64,000 nucleotides of DNA, taken from assembly GCF_902506205.1 (NCBI RefSeq), contig NZ_LR732816.1:493633-557632 (forward strand), given 5' to 3'. The DNA comes from Brevundimonas sp. G8. Lineage in GTDB: Bacteria; Pseudomonadota; Alphaproteobacteria; Caulobacterales; Caulobacteraceae. How positions within the stretch are numbered: the stretch's first letter is position 1; every line of letters starts with the position of its first letter. The translations under genes and the position numbers were made by a program. Positions 59,331-64,000 of the stretch are shown in pieces. The notes beneath the pieces were generated by a model, which was given only the letters and a program-made list of their open reading frames with translations, ran no database searches and was not told where the DNA came from.

Positions 59331-59960
59331 TCAAGCGCCGTCCTCTCCGACCAGCACCACGTTTACGTCCTCATGATCGAATAGCGTGGCTGTAATCGCA
59401 TCGAAGAGTCTTCTGAATCGATCGAAATCAACCGGCCCCTGCGCGGGGCCGATCTGGAGAGTTGCATCATCGCGCACAGAAAGCACTTGCCTGGGTTGGA
59501 AGCCGCTGTAGGTCTCCAACGCCGCCGCGAAATCCGCCAGCGACATGGCCGCTGGATCGTACACCGGCAGACCCGGCGTACTCGCCCTCAGTTTGACGCC
59601 CATATTCCGCATGAAGGCTCGACCTTCGACAGCTTCCTGTGCGTGCAGGCGCGCCGCGTTTTCGGCGTCTTCAAAGGTGACGATGCCGGCCATCCGCGTC
59701 GCGGTCCTTATGTCCGCTATAGCCTCGTTCGCCAGTGTCCCGCCTCCGATCAGGATTTCATAGTCCTGCAAGTTATCTCGATAGGTTACCGTGATGTCGC
59801 TCTCCTGGACACCTGCCGCCGTCAAACGGGCGATCAGATTCGCCTTGAAACCTTCTTCTCGCTGGGATTGGTCGGCATCCATCGTTGCGTCCTGAGCGCT
59901 CGCGGAGGTGACGGGCCACAACGAAAGCAGCACCGACAAGATCACAGCCGACAAACACAT
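59331..59960 (-). CDS. secreted hypothetical protein
   Basis: The 209-residue protein starts with a signal peptide (hydrophobic core 4-18, ASAQ/D cleavage at 20-23). The mature part is acidic, with an alternating alpha/beta character (ADIRTATRMAGIVTFEDAENAAR, PGLPVYDPAAMSLADFAAAL) and no cysteines. No family was recognised. It is transcribed away from the Nudix gene, with an 87-bp gap containing both upstream regions. Confidence 0.68.
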   Translation of the reverse strand: MCLSAVILSVLLSLWPVTSASAQDATMDADQSQREEGFKANLIARLTAAGVQESDITVTYRDNLQDYEILIGGGTLANEAIADIRTATRMAGIVTFEDAENAARLHAQEAVEGRAFMRNMGVKLRASTPGLPVYDPAAMSLADFAAALETYSGFQPRQVLSVRDDATLQIGPAQGPVDFDRFRRLFDAITATLFDHEDVNVVLVGEDGA

Positions 59961-60047
59961 CCAATCGCCCTCCGTTCGCGATCAGCATAACATCCCTCGC
60001 CAGGATGTGTGGTTTAGGTCCAGCACAGACTCTGGCACGGTGGCGCC

Positions 60048-60521
60048 ATGAGCAACTGGCGCATTCACGTCGAACCCTTCACCCGCCCCCTCTTTTTCGC
60101 CTGGTCGCGCCTGACGCGCGGCAAGACGCTGGGCGTGCGGGCGGTGGCGGTGGATGCGCAGAGGCGGGTGCTGATGGTCCGGCACACCTACCTGGCCGGC
60201 TGGTGGTTGCCGGGCGGCGGGGTGGATCGGGGCGAGACGACCCAGGCTGCCGTGGTGCACGAACTGCACGAAGAGGCCGGGCTGATCGCGCGGGCGGCGC
60301 CGCGCCTGGTCTCGATCCATTCCAACGACCGCTTCTTTCCCGGCGACCATGTCGTCGTCTTCCGCCTGGACGACTTCGACCAGGGCGAGCGCACCAGCCA
60401 TGGGGAGATCGCCGAGGTCGGCTGGTTCTCGCCGTCCGACCTGCCGGCCGACACGAACCGGGGCTGTCGCGCGCGTCTGGCCGAAATTTTCGACGGCGCC
60501 CCGGTCGATCCCGACTGGTGA
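60048..60521 (+). CDS. Nudix hydrolase
   Basis: The 157-residue protein has a Nudix box GGGVDRGETTQAAVVHELHE followed by EAGL. The usual Arg of the REUxEE portion is replaced by His (HELHEE), while the metal-binding glutamates are kept. An N-terminal beta-strand part and a FFPGDHVVVFRLDDF strand complete the fold. It is expected to hydrolyse a nucleoside diphosphate derivative, but the substrate is not predictable. It starts at ATG 60048. Confidence 0.86.
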   Translation: MSNWRIHVEPFTRPLFFAWSRLTRGKTLGVRAVAVDAQRRVLMVRHTYLAGWWLPGGGVDRGETTQAAVVHELHEEAGLIARAAPRLVSIHSNDRFFPGDHVVVFRLDDFDQGERTSHGEIAEVGWFSPSDLPADTNRGCRARLAEIFDGAPVDPDW

Positions 60522-60563
60522 GAGACGTCCGCATCTGACGCAGACGCGTGCCAGCGTCCGCCC

Positions 60564-61196
60564 ATGACCCAAGCCGCCCCCGTCTATCGCGTCCGTTCGC
60601 AGCAAGTCTGGGACCTGGCCCGCGACGACTATCTGGCGGGCGAGCCGGCGCGCGTCGTCTGCCGCCGCTACGACCTGGGCCTCTCGGCCTTTCGCGTTCG
60701 CGCCCGCAAGGCGGGCTGGCGACGACAGGATCAGGACGATCCCGACATGTATGATCCCGCCGTCGAGCTTGAGGACATCGAGGACATCGACCTGTCGGCC
60801 ATGGCCCTGTCGGCGCGGCGTCGCCTACAACTGTCGCTGATGGACGGCGAGGCGACCGAGGCCCTGCGCTGGCTCAAGATCTTCGAGACCCTGTCGTCCA
60901 TGGCGCCCGAAACGCCCGCCGAAACCCCGCCCGCCGAAACCCGGAATGTGCACAGATTGCACCCTGATTTTTCGCACGCCGCGCCCGCACCGTCCGATCT
61001 GGACGAAGTGCACAGTTTGCACCCTGTTTTCGACGACGCCGGGTCCAAACCGGACGAAGTGCACAGATTGCACCCTGTTTTGACGCCGCCCGACCCTCAA
61101 CCCCTGAACCGCGCCGAACGCCGCCGCCTGCGTCGCGCCGGCCGCCTCAAGCCGCCCTCCGCATCCGGCGAAAGCCGTGCTAGCCAGGGGCCATGA
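60564..61196 (+). CDS. hypothetical protein with helix-turn-helix-like N-terminus and VHxLHP repeats
   Basis: The 210-residue protein has a basic N-terminal ~55 residues that read like a terminase-small-subunit/HTH-type DNA-binding region (WDLARDDYLAGEPARVVCRRYDLG, cut here), an acidic middle (EDIEDIDL), a Pro-rich linker and three VHxLHPxF repeats (about 128-172), then a basic tail (RRRLRRAGRLK). The repeats are near-identical in DNA and use codons that are rare in the rest of the gene. A small DNA-binding or phage-derived protein is possible. It overlaps the DMT transporter start by 4 bp. Confidence 0.68.
   Translation: MTQAAPVYRVRSQQVWDLARDDYLAGEPARVVCRRYDLGLSAFRVRARKAGWRRQDQDDPDMYDPAVELEDIEDIDLSAMALSARRRLQLSLMDGEATEALRWLKIFETLSSMAPETPAETPPAETRNVHRLHPDFSHAAPAPSDLDEVHSLHPVFDDAGSKPDEVHRLHPVLTPPDPQPLNRAERRRLRRAGRLKPPSASGESRASQGP
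60948..61083 (+). repeat. three near-identical GTGCA-N5-TGCAC repeats within a coding gene
   Basis: GTGCACAGWTTGCACCCTGW, followed by a T-run, occurs at 60948, 61008 and 61059 (spacing 60 and 51 bp). Each contains an inverted GTGCA...TGCAC. The copies differ at only two or three positions, and use TTG, CCT, GTT and TTT codons unlike the rest of the gene, so selection or duplication acts on the DNA. Confidence 0.75.
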
Positions 61197-61639
61197 ACCC
61201 GTCCCTGATCGCCATGCTCATCGTCGTTTTAGCCGGCGGCGCCACCGCGCTCCAGGCGCCGACCAACGCCAAACTGGCCACGGCGGTCGCCTCCCCGGTC
61301 AACGCCGCCTTCATCTCGTTCGCCGTCGGCACGACGGTGCTGGGGATCGTGGCGGCCCTGATGCACACGCGGCCGGACTTCGCGGCCACGCGCGGCCTGC
61401 CCTGGTACGCCTGGCTGGGCGGGGCCTACGGCGCCTGTTTCGTGGTCGCCGCCGCCTGGGGCGTGCCGCGTCTGGGCGTGGCCATGACCATCACCCTGAT
61501 GGTGGGCGGCCAGCTGTTGCTCAGCCTGGCGCTGGACCATTTCGGCGCCCTGGGCGTGCCGCGCCAGCCGCTGAACATCGGCCGCATCGCCGGCGTGGGC
61601 CTGGTTCTGGCGGGCGTGCTCCTGGTCCGCCGGTCCTAG
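61193..61639 (+). CDS. DMT-family transporter (DUF606/YdcZ type)
   Basis: The 148-residue membrane protein has five hydrophobic segments (about 4-26, 35-57, 68-93, 94-115, 123-146) and the GGATALQAPTNAKLA opening typical of the small YdcZ-like members of the drug/metabolite transporter superfamily. ATG at 61193 overlaps the preceding stop. It is convergent with the truncated autotransporter, 7 bp apart. The substrate is unknown. Confidence 0.84.
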   Translation: MNPSLIAMLIVVLAGGATALQAPTNAKLATAVASPVNAAFISFAVGTTVLGIVAALMHTRPDFAATRGLPWYAWLGGAYGACFVVAAAWGVPRLGVAMTITLMVGGQLLLSLALDHFGALGVPRQPLNIGRIAGVGLVLAGVLLVRRS

Positions 61640-61646
61640 CGCCGCC

Positions 61647-62690
61647 TCACCAGCGGATGCTGACGCCGAGGGTCCCCGCGACGATCTCGCGCGCCGGCCC
61701 GTCGATCTCGGTCGTATAGTCCGCCGAGGCGTACAGGCTGATCGCCGAGGTCAGCGCCGCCGTGACCCCGCCGCCCAGTTCCAGCGACGTGCCCTTCAGG
61801 TCGGACACGATCCAGTCCTGGCCAAAGCCTGTGCGCTGTTCGGCCCCGAACCCATGCCAGACGTCGGCCTTCAGATACGGCCGGACCGCCATGCCGCCGG
61901 GCCTCAGATCGCCCTGGAGCCGCAGGCCCAGGCGCGCCGTCCACGCCGCCTCGGCCTCGAACGCCACCGGCGAGAACAGGTCGGCCTGATCGTCGAAGGC
62001 GAAGTCCTGCCACACCACCTGCGCCTGCGGCTCCAGCGACCACTGACGCCCGACGGCGATGGGATAGCCGCCCTCCACCGTCGCGGTCAGGCCGTCACCC
62101 TTGAAGTCGATCCCCACGTCGGCGCTGGAGCGGCTGCGCCCGTCGAACCACGACTTCATCACCACCACGTCCAGATATCGGCCGGTCGGGGCGACATGGG
62201 TCCAGTAAAGGCCCAGGCTGTCGCTCTCGATCTCGGCGTCGCCGACGGCCAGGTCGTTCCAGCCCAGCGCCTGTCCGCGCACGTCGCCGTGCATACGCGA
62301 CTGGCCGCCGAGTATGCCGATGCGATGGGCGCCCTCGTTCCAGCCGATGAGGTCCTGACCCAGCTGGAACCCGGACAGATGGCCGTCGAAGGTCGGACTT
62401 ACCGTCCCGCTCCATTTGCGTTCCAGGTCCTCGCCGAACACCCGCGCCCAGCTGTTGGGCAGGGCGCCGCCGCCGTCCAGCAAGGCCTGATCGCCCCGCC
62501 GCTCATGGAAGGTCCCAAGGGATGACAGGGCCAAGTGATAGGCGGCCGGCGGCAGCACGGCGTAGGTCGGCACCTCGACCCGATACAGCGGCACGACCTC
62601 GGCCTCGACCGGCGTCGCATCCGGCGTGGGGGGCGGCGCGGACGGGGTGGGAACCGGCGCGGGCGTCTCCTCCCTTTCGATTTGCCTTCC
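61647..62690 (-). pseudogene. autotransporter beta-barrel, C-terminal fragment fused out of frame to GTA gene
   Basis: About 347 codons encode the C-terminal end of an autotransporter: a Pro/Thr-rich linker (EETPAPVPTPSAPPPTPDAT), the barrel-entry block VEVPTYAVLPPAAYHLAL and HERRGDQALLDGG, then the beta-barrel with terminal SIRW. No start codon belongs to it. Upstream, the same frame continues only as a shadow of the GTA genes (to 63074) and is not used. The passenger and N-terminus are missing. The join with the GTA host-specificity fragment occurs near 62680-62690, out of frame, which indicates a deletion with loss of intervening genes. Confidence 0.8.
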
Positions 62691-62932
62691 AGGAACCGCG
62701 CCGCCCAGATCACCTGACCCGTCACCCGCGCCCGCCCGAACACGCAGGCCATCGGCGCCCCTTCCGCCGTCCCCTGCACCTTCAGCGTCTCGATGCGCGG
62801 CCCAATCTGCCGCGCCGACCCCAGCGACCCCACCACGCGATTGTCGATCGCCCGCCCCAGGGTCGAGCCGATCACCCGCCCGATCGGCCCGCCGACCGAC
62901 TGCCCCACCGCGCTCAGAACAACCTGCGCCAA
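62680..62932 (-). pseudogene. GTA host-specificity/tail protein (gp15-like), N-terminal fragment
   Basis: TTG at 62932 (two bases after the NlpC/P60 stop) begins AQVVLSAVGQSVGGPIG, continuing through RAIDNRVVGSLGSARQ and TEGAPMACVFGRARVTGQVI to about WAARFLEGK. This is the N-terminus of the large gp15-type GTA tail/host-specificity protein. In complete GTA clusters it is over 1000 residues long. After about 84 codons the sequence switches to autotransporter barrel code in another frame. The gene is therefore broken and GTA particles from this locus would lack the tail tip. Confidence 0.82.
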
Positions 62933-63532
62933 TCAAACCTCCTTCGGAAAGCGAAACACAGCCGCCAGTCGCCTTCGCCACCACACGCCCATCCAGCTCT
63001 CGACCACCGCCCGTCCCCAGTAGGCGTGGATCATTCTCGGCTCCGGCCCGCCGACGTCGCTCAGGATGGCGCAATGCTTCACCGCCGCCCCCGGCGACAT
63101 GCGAAACAGCAGCACATCCCCCGCCCGCATCTGATCAACAGCGACAGGCCTCAGCCACCGCCCCGCCGCCTCCAGCAACGTCTCGCGCCCGCCGACCTCG
63201 GCCCAGTCCGCCGAATAGGCCGGCAAGACCTCCGGCTCCTCGCCTGCCACCTCGCGCCACACCCCACGCACCAGCCCCAGGCAATCCGCGCCCACGCCCC
63301 TCACACTGGCCTGATGCCGATACGGCGTGCCCAGCCAAAATCGGGCCGATGTAACGACAAGCGCACCAACCTCTCCCTCCCCCTGCGGGGGAGGGAGGGC
63401 GAGCCGGAGGCGAGACCGGGTGGGAAGGGCCAGGCGACCCGCGCCCGCTTCCCCTGCCGTCCCCACCCCGTCATCGCTGCGCGACGACCCTCCCCGTTCC
63501 GGGGAGGGAGAACTCATCACCCCGCCCCTCAC
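62933..63532 (-). CDS. GTA NlpC/P60 family peptidase (gp14-like), with repeat-derived N-terminus
   Basis: The conserved peptidase part (about 60-199) begins SARFWLGTPYRHQ, with catalytic Cys in GADCLGLVRG and His in VKHCAIL, matching the GTA cell-wall hydrolase. The first ~55 residues are read from a palindromic repeat element (63371-63510), and no standard in-frame start lies downstream of it. Starts at GTG 63532, ATG 63517 or a GTG inside the element are the only options. The gene overlaps gp13 at its 5' end and gp15 at its 3' end, the normal GTA order. Confidence 0.8.
   Translation of the reverse strand: MRGGVMSSPSPERGGSSRSDDGVGTAGEAGAGRLALPTRSRLRLALPPPQGEGEVGALVVTSARFWLGTPYRHQASVRGVGADCLGLVRGVWREVAGEEPEVLPAYSADWAEVGGRETLLEAAGRWLRPVAVDQMRAGDVLLFRMSPGAAVKHCAILSDVGGPEPRMIHAYWGRAVVESWMGVWWRRRLAAVFRFPKEV
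63371..63510. repeat. palindromic repeat element inside the GTA peptidase gene
   Basis: Two hairpins flank the element: TCCCTCCCCC/GGGGGAGGGA around TGC (63374-63396) and CCCTCCCC/GGGGAGGG around GTTCC (63488-63508). The inner ACCGGGTGGG and CCCACCCCGT blocks are also inverted, so the whole ~140 bp is one imperfect palindrome. It is of the dispersed intergenic type common in this order. Confidence 0.8.
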
Positions 63533-64000
63533 CGCCGGCTCCCGCCGTCGTTCCGCGCGCTCCCCGCCGGATACGCCGTCAGGAAGTCATCCCCCGGCAC
63601 ATCGGGGAACCCGCGAAAGTTCGCCCCATTTGCAAACGTCCCGACGCAGGTCTCCCACCGCTTGTCGCAGACCCGCCCCGCCGTCTCCGCGACCCCGCAC
63701 CTCTGGTCCCCCAGCCGCGCATCGCACATCCGCCCATAGGTCCGCCCGACCACCCGCTCCAGCTTCGCCAGAGGCCCTTCCAGCTCCACGACAAACCCAT
63801 CCCCTTCGCGCCGAATCTTCGCCAGCGTACCCGCCCACAACCGCACCCTCAGATCCGGCCGTGCCCAGTCCACCCGCCACAACTCGACCGTCGCCGCATC
63901 GAACAGACCCGCCGCCACATCCGCTTCACTGATCGCCTCGTCATCCAGCGCCCCCGCCGCCGAGACTGACCCCGCCGGCAGCCCGACCGCACTCTCGCCC
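63529..64000 (-). CDS. GTA DUF2163-domain baseplate hub protein (gp13-like), partial
   Basis: C-terminal ~157 codons of the GTA gp13/DUF2163 tail protein, with the 5' end beyond the window. It reads LFDAATVELWRVDW, then GDGFVVELEGPLAKLERVVGRTYGRMCDARLGD and a closing WETCVGTFANGANFRGFPDVPGDDF segment (quoted in parts). Its conserved cysteines (MCDARLGDQRCG, VCDKRWETC) are present. It immediately precedes the NlpC/P60 gene, giving the GTA order gp13-gp14-gp15. Upstream members are outside the window. Confidence 0.85.
   Translation of the reverse strand, partial: GESAVGLPAGSVSAAGALDDEAISEADVAAGLFDAATVELWRVDWARPDLRVRLWAGTLAKIRREGDGFVVELEGPLAKLERVVGRTYGRMCDARLGDQRCGVAETAGRVCDKRWETCVGTFANGANFRGFPDVPGDDFLTAYPAGSARNDGGSRR

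Noticed and set aside
61647..63074. Continuous 475-codon minus-strand frame
   Set aside because: Only its downstream two-thirds is autotransporter code. The upstream part is an out-of-frame shadow of the GTA peptidase and tail genes, so it is not one gene.

Overview
The window is GC-rich, tightly packed alphaproteobacterial DNA. Several features together point to a Brevundimonas-like member of the Caulobacteraceae: an astaxanthin-type carotenoid cluster with a type 2 isopentenyl diphosphate isomerase, gene transfer agent (GTA) tail genes, an ECF41 sigma factor, a Gram-negative sortase with its VIT/vWA target, a MucR-family regulator and OpgH. This genus assignment is inferred from gene content and protein resemblance, not from a marker gene. 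No rRNA or CRISPR array is present, and there is one tRNA.

Layout. 1-8.9 kb holds crtZ, idi, crtE, a two-gene ABC-2 exporter, crtB, crtI, crtY and crtW, which is a full route from IPP to astaxanthin. 9.1-11.45 kb is an ECF41 sigma factor operon (NmrA-like reductase, GST, sigma factor) preceded by a sequence matching the ECF41 promoter consensus. 11.5-13.5 kb is a divergent AraC regulator/SDR pair. 13.8-17.4 kb is an XRE-type regulator divergent from a sortase target/sortase pair. 17.6-22.0 kb holds small membrane, deacetylase, 2H-phosphoesterase and secreted or lipoprotein genes. 22.2-28.7 kb is one 2160-residue repetitive autotransporter-like surface protein. 30.4-36.4 kb is a six-gene overlapping operon (DUF4129, DUF4350, MoxR ATPase, DUF58, SpoIIM, RDD).

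37.5-48.4 kb is a mobile island at tRNA-Ser(GGA). An intact element of about 8.8 kb (39589-48364) is bounded by a 15-bp repeat of the tRNA 3' end. It carries a tyrosine integrase, an excisionase-like protein, a replication protein with polymerase-A-like motifs, a MucR/Ros regulator lacking the zinc cysteine, a coiled-coil membrane protein, a serine recombinase, an AT-rich PIN_8 nuclease and a secreted nuclease-like protein. No capsid or conjugation genes are seen. Outside it lies the wreck of an apparent earlier insertion (integrase N-terminus, membrane-protein fragment, Lhr-helicase C-terminus), possibly bounded by another partial att copy at 37565.

48.6-64 kb returns to chromosomal genes: msrA, a 2-oxoadipate dioxygenase/decarboxylase, an OpgC-like acyltransferase fused to a DUF998-like domain followed by opgH, several SDRs, a folB/pteridine-reductase-like pair with a 26-residue membrane peptide upstream, a Nudix hydrolase and a DMT transporter. 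The right edge carries GTA tail genes on the minus strand. The last of these is cut after about 84 codons and joined, out of frame, to the barrel end of an unrelated autotransporter. A palindromic repeat element also sits inside the N-terminal coding part of the GTA peptidase gene.

The best candidates for something undescribed are the polymerase-bearing tRNA-Ser element and its PIN_8 and coiled-coil cargo, the truncated GTA/autotransporter fusion, and the near-identical GTGCA-N5-TGCAC repeats embedded in the coding gene at 60.9-61.1 kb.
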